A stretch of 64,000 nucleotides of DNA from Oceanobacillus sp. FSL K6-2867 (GTDB lineage Bacteria > Bacillota > Bacilli > Bacillales > Amphibacillaceae). A program made the translations under genes and the position numbers. The notes beneath the pieces were generated by a model. The model saw only the letters and a program-made list of their open reading frames with translations, did not search any database and was not told where the DNA came from. The stretch's first letter is position 1. Each line of letters opens with the position of its first letter. The DNA lies in the NCBI RefSeq assembly GCF_037963145.1, contig NZ_CP150144.1, positions 3,906,001-3,970,000 on the forward strand. Direction: 5' to 3'. This document shows, piece by piece, positions 53,295 through 62,402 of the stretch.

Positions 53295-53520
53295 GTGCAT
53301 CACATTTTAATATAGATGAGGCGTATTGGATAAAGAGGGTGTTTCTTTTACAAGAAGCACTCTCTTTGTAATTTAAGACTACTAAACCTAAGCAACTAGT
53401 TTATCGTTAAAACAGGTATTCACTTTTGTCACCTCTCTGCGAATAGATTAATTAATAAAGGGATACCTATAACGACAATGTATGATTAAAATCACTGTTT
53501 TAAAAAATATATTATAAATG

Positions 53521-53548
53521 TGCAAACTTTTTAAGCTGTTCGTACGTC
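53521..53548 (+). promoter_or_regulatory. ECF-type promoter of the sigma factor gene
   Basis: tgcAAAC at 53521-53527, a 17-base spacer and CGTC at 53545-53548. This matches the AAC...CGTC layout used by Bacillus ECF sigma factors and suggests autoregulation. It lies 44 bases before the start. Confidence 0.55.
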
Positions 53549-53592
53549 TATTATGTATAAGCTTATTAACCGCTGAAAAGGAGCTCTTTTAG

Positions 53593-54129
53593 ATGGGTTT
53601 GTTTAAAAAATCAAAATTAGAAAAAGAATTAACCGCGTTTATTATAGAAAATAAGGAGCGTTTTTATAGAATTGCCTATAGCTATGTAGGAAATCAAGAG
53701 GATGCGCTTGACATTGTACAGGATGCGATTCATAAAGCCCTAATTCGCATCAGCACATTGGAGAATCAAGTTGGTTTAAGAAGTTGGTTTTATAAGATAG
53801 TTGTAAACACTTCCTTGGATCATTTGCGAAAGTATAAACGGGTGAGTGTAGTAGATGATACTGTGATGGAGGTTTTAGCAAATGGCAGAGAAGATGAGTA
53901 TCACCATTTAGATTTACAAGAGGCGATTAATCACCTTCCGGATAAGTACAGAACAATAATCATACTAAGATATTTTGAGGATATGAAAATAGAAGAAGTC
54001 GCTAAAATTATGGATGAAAATGTTAATACGATTAAAACAAGGCTGTACAGAGCTTTGAAAATATTGAAAGTTGAACTGGATGAAGATCCAACTATTGAGG
54101 AGGAGGTTAAACATGGGAAGAAATTTTAA
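53593..54129 (+). CDS. ECF RNA polymerase sigma factor, SigV-like
   Basis: 178 aa. Region 2 (about 18-85) with YRIAYSYVGNQEDALDIVQDAIHKAL and region 4 (about 115-165) with LPDKYRTIIILRYFEDMKIEEVAKIMDENVNTIKTRLYRALKILK. It overlaps by 17 bases the next gene, whose product looks like an RsiV-type anti-sigma factor, and a deacetylase follows. In B. subtilis SigV/RsiV respond to lysozyme. Assignment to SigV rests on the partner, not on this sequence alone. A GAGCTC-type ribosome site (AAGGAGC) precedes the ATG. Confidence 0.85.
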   Translation: MGLFKKSKLEKELTAFIIENKERFYRIAYSYVGNQEDALDIVQDAIHKALIRISTLENQVGLRSWFYKIVVNTSLDHLRKYKRVSVVDDTVMEVLANGREDEYHHLDLQEAINHLPDKYRTIIILRYFEDMKIEEVAKIMDENVNTIKTRLYRALKILKVELDEDPTIEEEVKHGKKF

Positions 54130-54988
54130 ATCCTTAAAGAAAAAGTATGATGAAATTGTGATTCCAAAAGAACTTGATAGTGTTGTACAAGATGCACTGA
54201 AAAAACGGAGAACTAAAAGACTTACAGCTAAATGGTCTGCTGGTGTAGCAGCAGCTGCTTTACTATTTACAACGAGTGTCAATGTCAGTCCAGCAATGGC
54301 TCAAGCTTTATCTGAGGTACCTATAGTTGGAGAGGTTGTAAAGGTTATAACGGTTACACAATTTGAGGAGGGTGATAAACTTTTATCTGCAGATATAAAA
54401 GTACCTGCAGTAAAAGACTTGGAAAACAAAAAACTTGAAGATAGTCTAAATGAGGACTACTTAGAGGAAGGCAAAACCCTTTATAAAGAGTTTGAAGCTA
54501 TCATGGAAATGGTTAACGAGGGAGAATCAGGGCATTATTCGATTTCTAGCGGCTTCGAAGTGAAGACAGAAAATGAACAAATCCTTGTGTTAGAAAGGTA
54601 TGTCGATAGAATTGCTGCATCGGGTTCAACGACGCTTCAATACGACACGATTGATAAAAAGAATGAAATCTTGCTGTCACTACCAATGTTGTTCAAAAAC
54701 GACAGCTATATTCAGAAAATCAGCGAAAATATCAAAGATCAGATGCGTGAACAAATGAATTCAGGTACTGATAAAGTGTATTGGGTGGAAGGTGCTGGCT
54801 TGGAAGACTTTGGTGATTTCTTTGAAACAATACAAGCTAAACAGCAATTTTATATTAATAATGATGGCAAGCTTGTTATCTCTTTTAATGAATATGAGGT
54901 TGCACCAGGATATATGGGGACTGTTGAATTCATAATTCCAACTGAAGTGTTAAGTGAAGTACTCGTTAGTAATGAATACATTCATTAA
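54113..54988 (+). CDS. Anti-sigma factor, RsiV-like (DUF4179/DUF3298-type)
   Basis: 291 aa. Cytoplasmic N-terminus (1-40, sigma-binding, IPKELDSVVQDALKKRR), one transmembrane helix (about 42-58), then SPAMAQAL, a signal-peptidase-like site after A63. The extracytoplasmic part (about 64-291) resembles the DUF4163/DUF3298 lysozyme-binding portion of RsiV (IPTEVLSEVLV end; FYINNDGKLVISFNEYEVAPGYMG). In B. subtilis, lysozyme binding triggers signal-peptidase cleavage of RsiV and frees SigV. The start at 54113 follows GAGGAGGAGG; the frame is open back to 54071. Confidence 0.82.
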   Translation: MGRNFKSLKKKYDEIVIPKELDSVVQDALKKRRTKRLTAKWSAGVAAAALLFTTSVNVSPAMAQALSEVPIVGEVVKVITVTQFEEGDKLLSADIKVPAVKDLENKKLEDSLNEDYLEEGKTLYKEFEAIMEMVNEGESGHYSISSGFEVKTENEQILVLERYVDRIAASGSTTLQYDTIDKKNEILLSLPMLFKNDSYIQKISENIKDQMREQMNSGTDKVYWVEGAGLEDFGDFFETIQAKQQFYINNDGKLVISFNEYEVAPGYMGTVEFIIPTEVLSEVLVSNEYIH

Positions 54989-55077
54989 TTACTCTGACCA
55001 TCAATAATAAGTATAGCATGTAGGTAAGGTAAGGCTATTAGCTCTGCTGATAGCCTGCTAGAGAGGATAAATAAAAA

Positions 55078-55896
55078 ATGAATAGAAGAATTCGTTGGCC
55101 GGGGTGGGTATTGATTATACTTATTGCGGTAACCCTTTTTTTCATTTCAGGTGTGTCGGTTGGGAGTAGTTCACAAACTGCTTTGATAGTGAAAAAGGAG
55201 GCGGACCATGAATTGAAAGAAACGTTATTACATGATAAACAGTATCTCGCACAAAAGGATTCAAAAGTAGTAAATAGTTTGGACCGGAATGAGAAATATA
55301 TTGCACTTACATTTGATGATGGTCCTAATTCAAACGTTACTCCTCAAGTACTTAAGGCTCTAGCAGAGTATAATGTTAAAGCTACATTTTTCATGCTTGC
55401 CAGTCAAGCGAGAGCGAACCCATCGATGGCCAAGGAGGTTGCTATGGCAGGTCATGAAATTGGTAATCATACAAATTTACATCAAAATTTAGTTAAGTTA
55501 GATACATATGATATTGAAGAAGAAATTTCTGAATCTGCTAGAAACATAGAAGAAGCGAGCGGACAGTATCCAATGATGACTAGACCTCCCTATGGCATAT
55601 TTGATAAGCGAGTTGAGGAAACAGCTACAGCATTAGGAACCTCTCTTATTTTATGGTCAGTTGACTCCATGGACTGGAAAACGAGAAATGCTAAAATGAT
55701 AAAGGAGGAAATTCTGAACAGTATCACTCCCGGTGCAATTGTTTTGATGCACGATATCCATCAGGCAACAGCTGATGCTTTACCTGAATTATTAACTGTG
55801 CTTATCAAAGATGGTTATCAATTCGTAACTGTCAGCGAGATTTTATCTTTGCCTGTAGATTTGGGTGCTGGACCATATTACAAAGTGAAATATTAA
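55078..55896 (+). CDS. Polysaccharide deacetylase (peptidoglycan GlcNAc deacetylase-like)
   Basis: 272 aa. N-terminal signal anchor (about 9-29), then a NodB domain (about 73-265). Metal triad D81 (TFDDGPN; D80 is the catalytic base), H131 and H135 (NHTNLHQNL); TRPPYG, SVDSMDW and VLMHDIH motifs complete the site. Such enzymes remove acetyl groups from GlcNAc or MurNAc of peptidoglycan. Lying 89 bases after the sigma/anti-sigma pair, it is probably their target and would give lysozyme resistance. Two dyads precede the start but no T run. GAGAGGA serves the ATG. Confidence 0.88.
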   Translation: MNRRIRWPGWVLIILIAVTLFFISGVSVGSSSQTALIVKKEADHELKETLLHDKQYLAQKDSKVVNSLDRNEKYIALTFDDGPNSNVTPQVLKALAEYNVKATFFMLASQARANPSMAKEVAMAGHEIGNHTNLHQNLVKLDTYDIEEEISESARNIEEASGQYPMMTRPPYGIFDKRVEETATALGTSLILWSVDSMDWKTRNAKMIKEEILNSITPGAIVLMHDIHQATADALPELLTVLIKDGYQFVTVSEILSLPVDLGAGPYYKVKY

Positions 55897-56102
55897 AACT
55901 TAAAGCTAATTCTATAGGTGCTAAAGATGTAAACCAATTTATGTACATGATAAATGTTGATGATGCAGCTTTTTTACCTCTGGTAAATAAATTGAAATAT
56001 TTATTCAGAAATACAAGTCTTTACAAACTGAATGGAATAGTCCATGATGGTTGGTGTGAAAATTTTAGTAATTGATTCGATTATGTGTTTTTTTTATGAA
56101 AT

Positions 56103-56606
56103 ATGGGAATACCGTATTTAAAGGATCAATTTAAGGAGGCGTTGACACTGGTCGATAATTTTGAAGTAGAACAAATTTTTGAAGACCGGACATATGAAAG
56201 ACATCAATTCAAGCTAAAAGTTGATGGGAATAATTATGTCGGTAACTTTCATGATGGGGAAATACAATGGCTGCATCCACACCCACAACAAGATTTGGGA
56301 GAAATCTATTTAAAAGCTGTTGAAAAGGAAGTACATCGGCTATTGGATGAGCATGGAATAAAAGACGAAACAGATGATATGGAAGTAACACCTCTGTTTG
56401 CTGATCAGTCAAACGTTGTGCACCAATTTAAATTGATGATTCAAGGAAATGAATACAAAGGGATTTTCCTTGATGACGAAATTAAATGGTTTCATCCAAA
56501 GCCAGAGAGACATCTGAAAGATGAGCGAGTTGAGGAAGTGGAAGAAAAGGTGCAGGAAAAGATTCAGCAGCATATTAAAGAGTCAAAAAATGATGATGAT
56601 AACTAG
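56103..56606 (+). CDS. Uncharacterised protein with internal duplication
   Basis: 167 aa, acidic, soluble, not recognised. Two halves repeat the pattern HQFKLxxxGNxYxGxFxDxEIxWxHPxP: residues about 38-60 and 104-126. A charged coiled-coil-like tail (ERVEEVEEKVQEKIQQ) follows. The ATG at 56103 lacks a good ribosome site. A TTG at 56142 lies only two bases after AAGGAGG, so the start is uncertain. It sits between the deacetylase gene and the convergent permease gene. A shared hairpin follows. Confidence 0.7.
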   Translation: MGIPYLKDQFKEALTLVDNFEVEQIFEDRTYERHQFKLKVDGNNYVGNFHDGEIQWLHPHPQQDLGEIYLKAVEKEVHRLLDEHGIKDETDDMEVTPLFADQSNVVHQFKLMIQGNEYKGIFLDDEIKWFHPKPERHLKDERVEEVEEKVQEKIQQHIKESKNDDDN

Positions 56607-56614
56607 ATAAAGAT

Positions 56615-56656
56615 CACCCCAGCTTTAGGATTCTCATACGGTTTCCTTAAGCTGGG
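56615..56656. terminator. Bidirectional terminator hairpin
   Basis: 14-bp stem ccccagctttagga / tccttaagctgggg with one mismatch, between the convergent unknown gene (plus) and permease gene (minus). T runs are short on both sides. Confidence 0.7.
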
Positions 56657-56664
56657 GTTGACTG

Positions 56665-57921
56665 TTATATGCCTGTTATTTTCAATATAAATTCAAGGAA
56701 AAATAGGCTGGAAATAATAATTAACGGTATTGTCAATTCGTTCAGTTTACCTAAAGCTATTTTAACAATTGGATATGCAATAAAGCCGAATGCCATCCCA
56801 TCACCAATGCTATAGGTGAATGGAATCATAACAACAATTAAAAGCGCTGGTATTGAATCAGCTATGTCATTTAATGGCAAGTGCTTAATATTTTGCGCCA
56901 TTAAAAATCCCACAATAATTAGTATTGGGCTGATGGCAGTGTATGGAACCATCGATATCCAAGGTATGATAAAAATGGTAACCAGAAAGAGAATACCAGC
57001 TGTTATTGCTGCCCGTCCTGTTTTACCGCCAGATGCTATTACTGCGGCATTTTCAGCGCCAGAAACCGTTGGCGAGGTCCCTAAAAATGCGGATGTAACG
57101 GTTGAAAATGCAGTAATTCGATATGCTTTATTATAACTTTCGTGGCGTTTCAGCATTCCAAGCTGTCCTGTTAAAATTCCCATGTTTTCAAAAATAAGAA
57201 TCAATGCTAGTGGAAATACTGCTAGCCAGAATGCAAAATCTCCCATTGCGCCAAACGAAGGGATAAATAGCAATTCATTGACGTGTACATGAACAGAATC
57301 GACTTCCGGTTGCTTTATACCGAAAATAGCTGCAAGTATGGTGCCGATAATCATTGTAATCAAAAAGTTTGCAGGTACATTTTTTACAAAAAGAAATATC
57401 GCAATAAATAAGGTAAGCAATCCTACAACTACAGGTGTTGATGTAAAATCGCCGATAGCGATGATTGTACTGTCCCCGCTAACAACGATGCCGCTTTTTT
57501 CCAAACCGATTAAAATTAAGAAAAAACCGAGTCCGACCGTAATAGCATGCGTCAAGGATTCTGGAATTGCATTTTTCAATATGACTGCAATCTTTGTAAA
57601 TGCCGTTACAAGGAAAATGAGAGCTGCCATAAGCACTACAGCAAGACCTTCTTGAAACGTAAAATCGTTATTATTTATAATCGAATAGGCGAAAAGAGCG
57701 TTAATACCCATCCCGGGAATTAAAATTAGTGGCAGTCTACCGAAGAATCCCATGATCATTGTGCCGACAAAGCTGGCCATGATAGTAGCAATCATACCTG
57801 TTTCAAGCGAAATGCCTGCTTCACTCAATATAGAGCCATTGACTACAACGATATAAACAGTGGTAAAGTAGCCAATGATACCTGCAATAATTTCGTTTCT
57901 TAATGAAATTTTTTGTTTCAT
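56665..57921 (-). CDS. NCS2 family nucleobase permease, AzgA-like (guanine/hypoxanthine/adenine)
   Basis: 418 aa with about 12-14 membrane segments. AzgA-type features: N-terminal RNEIIAGIIGYFTTVYIVVVNG, GMGINALFAYSI and the conserved FLGTSPTVSGAENAAVIASGGKTG. This branch carries purines rather than uracil or xanthine; the exact substrate is not readable. No purine riboswitch or PurR box was recognised in its upstream gap. It is divergent from sdaAB. Confidence 0.88.
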   Translation of the reverse strand: MKQKISLRNEIIAGIIGYFTTVYIVVVNGSILSEAGISLETGMIATIMASFVGTMIMGFFGRLPLILIPGMGINALFAYSIINNNDFTFQEGLAVVLMAALIFLVTAFTKIAVILKNAIPESLTHAITVGLGFFLILIGLEKSGIVVSGDSTIIAIGDFTSTPVVVGLLTLFIAIFLFVKNVPANFLITMIIGTILAAIFGIKQPEVDSVHVHVNELLFIPSFGAMGDFAFWLAVFPLALILIFENMGILTGQLGMLKRHESYNKAYRITAFSTVTSAFLGTSPTVSGAENAAVIASGGKTGRAAITAGILFLVTIFIIPWISMVPYTAISPILIIVGFLMAQNIKHLPLNDIADSIPALLIVVMIPFTYSIGDGMAFGFIAYPIVKIALGKLNELTIPLIIISSLFFLEFILKITGI

Positions 57922-58118
57922 TTGATTTCCTCTAACGATTTGCTATCCCTCTCCCACCCGATATATAGAATTGTCATTCTATTTGAGTCGATTGTTAATA
58001 AATGGCTCAACTTCTATGAATAGACAATAGTTCTATAATCCACAAATGATAATTATAAACTTTTTTGTTATACTTTACAATAGAGCAATAACTATGCAAA
58101 GAATAGGCGGTGAAACAT

Positions 58119-58781
58119 ATGAAATATAATTCAGTGTTCGATATTATTGGTCCTGTTATGGTGGGCCCCTCCAGTTCACACACGGCAGGAGCTGCCCGGA
58201 TTGGAAAAGCTGCCCGTAATCTTTTTGGAAAGCAACCAACATGGGCAAAAATTTATTTGTATGAATCATTTGCAAAAACGTATAAAGGTCATGGTACAGA
58301 TTTTGCTTTAGCAGGAGGCTTACTGGGACTGGAGACGGATGATCCAAAAATAAGCAACTCTTTAGATACGGCAAAAAAGCAAGGTCTTGATATTGAATTT
58401 ATTGAAGACAGTGCTTCTGCGGATCATCCAAATACTGCACGCCTTGTTATCGGAGATGAATCCGATCAATTGGAGTTAGTTGGTATTTCAATTGGTGGCG
58501 GTAAAGTTGAAATTACGGAGCTGAATGGATTTGTACTCCGTTTGTCAGGCAACCACCCTGCAATTCTGATCATGCATAGTGATCGATTCGGTGCAATTGC
58601 TTCCGTGACGAAAATTCTAGCAAAATATGAGATTAATATTGGTCATATGGAAGTGAACCGGAAAGATGTCGGGAAAGAGGCACTGATGGTAATTGAAGTT
58701 GATCAAAACGTTGAAGATACTATATTAAGAGAGCTGGAAAGTGCTGACCATATCATACAGATATCTAAAATTGACAGTTGA
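58119..58781 (+). CDS. sdaAB: L-serine dehydratase, iron-sulfur type, beta subunit
   Basis: 220 aa. N-terminal serine dehydratase beta domain (FDIIGPVMVGPSSSHTAGAARIG) and C-terminal ACT domain (about 148-218, AIASVTKILAKYEINIGHMEVNRKD). With SdaAA it deaminates serine to pyruvate and ammonia. A GTG at 58110 is in frame but overlaps the ribosome site GGCGGTG; the ATG at 58119 gives the length known for B. subtilis. 21 bases separate it from sdaAA. Confidence 0.95.
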   Translation: MKYNSVFDIIGPVMVGPSSSHTAGAARIGKAARNLFGKQPTWAKIYLYESFAKTYKGHGTDFALAGGLLGLETDDPKISNSLDTAKKQGLDIEFIEDSASADHPNTARLVIGDESDQLELVGISIGGGKVEITELNGFVLRLSGNHPAILIMHSDRFGAIASVTKILAKYEINIGHMEVNRKDVGKEALMVIEVDQNVEDTILRELESADHIIQISKIDS

Positions 58782-58802
58782 TTTCTAAAAGGGGGGTAAA
58801 CA

Positions 58803-59678
58803 ATGTTTCGAACAGTTGCAGAATTGGTTGAAATAGCTGAGAAGGAAAATATTTTAATTTCTGAAGTGATGATTCGCCAGGAAATGGAAGTGAAAGAAAA
58901 AACACGTGATGAAGTTTTTGCAGAAATGGAGAAAAATCTGCAGGTAATGGAGCGAGCAATTGATGATGCTCTAAAAGGGGCAGAGTCCGTGACAGGACTA
59001 ACCGGTGGAGATGCAGTCCGAATTCAAACGTATATGAGAGAAAAAACACCACTTTCAGGTCATTTGTTATTAGATGCAGTCAGTAAAGCAATGGGTACAA
59101 ATGAAGTAAATGCTGCAATGGGAATCATTTGTGCAACACCTACTGCTGGCAGTGCAGGCTGTGTTCCCGGTACTTTATTTGCTGTAAAAAATCAGTTGAA
59201 TCCAACACATGAGCAAATGATCCGTTATTTATTTACAGCAGGTGCCTTTGGGTTTGTTGTAGCAAATAATGCATTCATATCTGGTGCTGCAGGCGGTTGT
59301 CAGGCTGAGGTTGGTTCTGCAGGAGCGATGGCTTCAGCAGCTATAGTTGAGATGGCTGGCGGAACGCCTCAGCAATCCGCGGAAGCATTTGCAATAACTT
59401 TGAAAAACATGCTTGGCCTTGTCTGTGATCCGGTAGCAGGTCTTGTTGAAGTACCTTGTGTCAAACGCAATGCTGCAGGCTCATCACTGGCAATTGTTTC
59501 GGCTGATATGGCATTAGCTGGTGTTACGAGCAGAATACCATGTGATGAAGTAATTGGAGCAATGTACCGAATTGGTAAACAGATGCCGTCCAGCTTGCGT
59601 GAAACAGGTGAAGGTGGATTAGCAGATACACCAACAGGGAGATTGCTGAAAGAAAAAATATTTGGAATGACTTTATAG
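58803..59678 (+). CDS. sdaAA: L-serine dehydratase, iron-sulfur type, alpha subunit
   Basis: 291 aa. It carries the [4Fe-4S] cluster that binds serine. Cysteine motifs: GSAGCVPGTLF, GLVCDPVAGLVEVPCVKRNAAGS, plus GGCQAEVGSAGAMASAA. AAGGGGGG precedes the ATG. It is followed by recG 15 bases on. Serine breakdown yields ammonia, like the urease island upstream, but that link is positional only. Confidence 0.96.
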   Translation: MFRTVAELVEIAEKENILISEVMIRQEMEVKEKTRDEVFAEMEKNLQVMERAIDDALKGAESVTGLTGGDAVRIQTYMREKTPLSGHLLLDAVSKAMGTNEVNAAMGIICATPTAGSAGCVPGTLFAVKNQLNPTHEQMIRYLFTAGAFGFVVANNAFISGAAGGCQAEVGSAGAMASAAIVEMAGGTPQQSAEAFAITLKNMLGLVCDPVAGLVEVPCVKRNAAGSSLAIVSADMALAGVTSRIPCDEVIGAMYRIGKQMPSSLRETGEGGLADTPTGRLLKEKIFGMTL

Positions 59679-59693
59679 AGAGAGTGATTTACT

Positions 59694-61727
59694 GTGCTTA
59701 ACGAGCCTGTAACGCACGTTAAAGGTATTGGTGAGAAGGCAGCAGAAGATTTGGCATTATTAAAAATCTATACAATTGCCGATTTGCTGCTGTATTTCCC
59801 ATACCGCTACGATGTGTATGAAATTAAACCACTGAGTGAATTAATTCATGATGATAAAGCAACGATTGAGGGAAGGGTGGTACATGATCCTTCTCTTACT
59901 TTTTATGGGAAACGGAAATCTAGGCTTTCATTTACGGTCGAAGTAGAAGGTGTAGCAATAAAAGCTGTTATGTTTAATCGAGCATTTGCGAAAAAACAAA
60001 TTCATGCTGGTGATACAATGACACTTACAGGTAAATGGGATGCACATCGATTACAAATTACGGTTAGTAATTATAAAAAAGGAAGAGCTGATGAACAGGC
60101 TAATGTACAGCCAATGTATTCGGTAAAAGGTGATGTAACCAATTATAAGTTAAAAAAATATATGGAAGCAGCAATAAACGATTACGGCGATGCAATTACA
60201 GAAATATTGCCTGAAAACATCTTGGTGTCCTATAAGCTCCCAAGAAGAGCGGAAGCCATTAAGGCGATGCATTTTCCAGCCAACCGAGTTGAATTAAAGC
60301 ATGCACGTCGTCGTTTTACATATGAAGAGTTTCTTGTTTTTCAGCTGAAAATGCAGCTATTGCGTAAACTGAAGCGGGAGGCAACTGAAGGAAATGCTCA
60401 GCATTATGATACAGAAAAAGTAAAAGCATTTATTTCCAGTTTTCCTTTTGAACTGACAGGAGCTCAGCAGAAGTCGTTACAACAAATAATGGCGGACTTA
60501 AGATCTCCATACCGAATGAACCGACTATTGCAAGGAGATGTTGGCTCAGGAAAAACAGCCGTCGCAGCAATTGGTCTCTACGCTTCAATCACTGCAGGAA
60601 AGCAAGGTGCACTAATGGTGCCCACAGAGATCCTGGCAGAACAGCATTATCAGTCTTTAACAGAATTATTTGGTGAACGAGCTGAATTAGTATTGTTAAC
60701 AGGTTCTGTCAAAGGAAAAAAACGAAAAGAGATTTTACAAGCTGTTCAAGATGGTGAAGTAGATATTGTAATAGGTACCCACGCACTAATACAAGATGAT
60801 GTCTTCTTTCATGATTTAGGCTTTGTGATTGTTGATGAACAACATCGCTTCGGGGTTGAACAACGACGAACATTAAGGGATAAAGGACTAAATCCAGATG
60901 TGTTATTTATGACAGCAACCCCCATTCCACGTACTTTGGCAATTACGGCATTCGGGGATATGGATGTTTCAGTTATTGATGAGATGCCTGCTGGAAGAAA
61001 AGAGGTTGAAACTCTTTGGGCAAAGGAAAACACCTTTGAAAGAATCCTGGATTTTATCGCCAAGCGTGTCGCTGCAGGTGAGCAAGCCTATGTTATTAGT
61101 CCACTAATTGAGGAGTCAGATAAGCTTGATATTCAGAACGCAGTTGATTTGTTCCATCAGCTTGATTCGTATTATCCGGATGAAATAAATGTTGGGTTAA
61201 TGCATGGCAGACTATCCGCGCAGGAGAAAGATAATGTGATGAAGGAGTTTGCTGCAAATACAGTCCAAGTCCTCGTCTCAACGACAGTAGTAGAAGTAGG
61301 TGTGAATGTACCGAATGCCACAGTAATGGTTATTTATGATGCAGAACGATTTGGGTTATCACAGCTGCATCAGTTAAGAGGACGAGTAGGAAGAGGAGAT
61401 AAACAGAGCTATTGCATCTTGATTGCAGAACCAAAGGGCGAGGTTGGAAAAGAACGGATGCGAATTATGACTGAAACAACGAATGGGTTCGAATTATCAG
61501 AGCAGGACCTGCAACTAAGGGGACCAGGTGATTTCTTTGGCAAAAAACAAAGTGGGGTTCCTGAGTTTAAAGTAGCAGATATGATACATGATTACCGTGC
61601 TCTGGAAACTGCAAGAAATGATGCACAGGAAATTGTGGAAACAAATCAATTGGAAGAAGATGAAGAGTATTTTGCGCTCAAACATTATTTGGAGCGTGAA
61701 TTTTCGTTTGCAGATAAAATTGATTAA
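59694..61727 (+). CDS. recG: ATP-dependent DNA helicase RecG
   Basis: 677 aa. Reverses stalled forks and processes branched DNA. N-terminal wedge/OB domain (about 50-150; LLLYFPYRYD, GKWDAHRLQIT). Walker A LLQGDVGSGKTAVA, DEQH box, TATPIPRTLA, VVEVGVNVPNATVMVI, QLRGRVGRG and the C-terminal TRG-like LRGPGDFFGKKQSG. The start is a GTG (MLNEPVTHVKGIG). It has 677 aa against 682 in B. subtilis. It follows sdaAA and precedes fapR. Confidence 0.97.
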   Translation: MLNEPVTHVKGIGEKAAEDLALLKIYTIADLLLYFPYRYDVYEIKPLSELIHDDKATIEGRVVHDPSLTFYGKRKSRLSFTVEVEGVAIKAVMFNRAFAKKQIHAGDTMTLTGKWDAHRLQITVSNYKKGRADEQANVQPMYSVKGDVTNYKLKKYMEAAINDYGDAITEILPENILVSYKLPRRAEAIKAMHFPANRVELKHARRRFTYEEFLVFQLKMQLLRKLKREATEGNAQHYDTEKVKAFISSFPFELTGAQQKSLQQIMADLRSPYRMNRLLQGDVGSGKTAVAAIGLYASITAGKQGALMVPTEILAEQHYQSLTELFGERAELVLLTGSVKGKKRKEILQAVQDGEVDIVIGTHALIQDDVFFHDLGFVIVDEQHRFGVEQRRTLRDKGLNPDVLFMTATPIPRTLAITAFGDMDVSVIDEMPAGRKEVETLWAKENTFERILDFIAKRVAAGEQAYVISPLIEESDKLDIQNAVDLFHQLDSYYPDEINVGLMHGRLSAQEKDNVMKEFAANTVQVLVSTTVVEVGVNVPNATVMVIYDAERFGLSQLHQLRGRVGRGDKQSYCILIAEPKGEVGKERMRIMTETTNGFELSEQDLQLRGPGDFFGKKQSGVPEFKVADMIHDYRALETARNDAQEIVETNQLEEDEEYFALKHYLEREFSFADKID

Positions 61728-61735
61728 AAGTATGC

Positions 61736-61786
61736 TTGCATAAATAAAGTAGCTATTATATATTACTATTAGTACCAAGTCATAAA
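61736..61786 (+). promoter_or_regulatory. Candidate fapR promoter with FapR box
   Basis: TTGCAT (61736-61741), 17-base spacer, TATATT (61759-61764), then ttagtaccaagtcataaag (61769-61787). The last matches the left half of the FapR operator consensus (TTAGTACC...), while its right half is degenerate. Autoregulation by FapR is known in B. subtilis. Confidence 0.6.
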
Positions 61787-61820
61787 GTGAAAATATGATG
61801 AATGGTGGATGGTGCGGTCA

Positions 61821-62402
61821 ATGAGAAAAACAAAAGCGGAACGTCAGCGGCTGTTAAAAGAAAAAATAGAACAAACGCCGTTTATTACGGATGAACATTT
61901 AGCAAAAGAGTTTCAGGTAAGTATACAAACGATTCGGCTTGATCGAATGGAATTAGCTATTCCTGAATTAAGAGAACGAATTAAACATGTTGCGACAAAT
62001 CAATGGAATGAAACGGTTAAAGCTTTATCATTGGACGAGGTTATAGGTGAGATTATTGATTTAGAGTTGGACAAGCGTGCAATCTCTATTCTCGATATTA
62101 CTTCAGATCTCGTTTTCTCCAGGAATAAAATTGCAAGAGGGCATAATTTATTCGCGCAGGCAAATTCATTGGCAGTTGCAGTGATTAATGATGAGCTTGC
62201 ACTCACTGCTAAATCTGAGGTTAAATTCAGACGCCAAGTGATCGAAGGTGAGCGTGTGATAGCCAAGGCAGCAGTTGAGGGGAAAGATGAAAAGAGCCGG
62301 ACCATTGTAAGGGTCCATAGTTATGTCGATAATGAAAAAGTATTTTCTGGTGTATTTTATATGTATCAATCAAATGAAAATAAAGGGGATAAAAATAAAT
62401 GA
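61821..62402 (+). CDS. fapR: Transcription factor FapR
   Basis: 193 aa. Represses fatty acid and phospholipid genes until malonyl-CoA binds. N-terminal HTH ([36 protein letters not shown]), then a hot-dog thioesterase-like effector domain (about 75-190, [22 protein letters not shown]). The ATG at 61821 (MRKTKAERQ) matches known starts better than the in-frame ATG at 61809. It overlaps plsX by 4 bases. Confidence 0.96.
   Translation: MRKTKAERQRLLKEKIEQTPFITDEHLAKEFQVSIQTIRLDRMELAIPELRERIKHVATNQWNETVKALSLDEVIGEIIDLELDKRAISILDITSDLVFSRNKIARGHNLFAQANSLAVAVINDELALTAKSEVKFRRQVIEGERVIAKAAVEGKDEKSRTIVRVHSYVDNEKVFSGVFYMYQSNENKGDKNK

Noticed and set aside
57922..58118. Purine riboswitch or PurR box upstream of the purine permease
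   Set aside because: No conserved riboswitch core or CGAAC box was found on either strand; only a short dyad atagaat-tgtc-attctat is seen.
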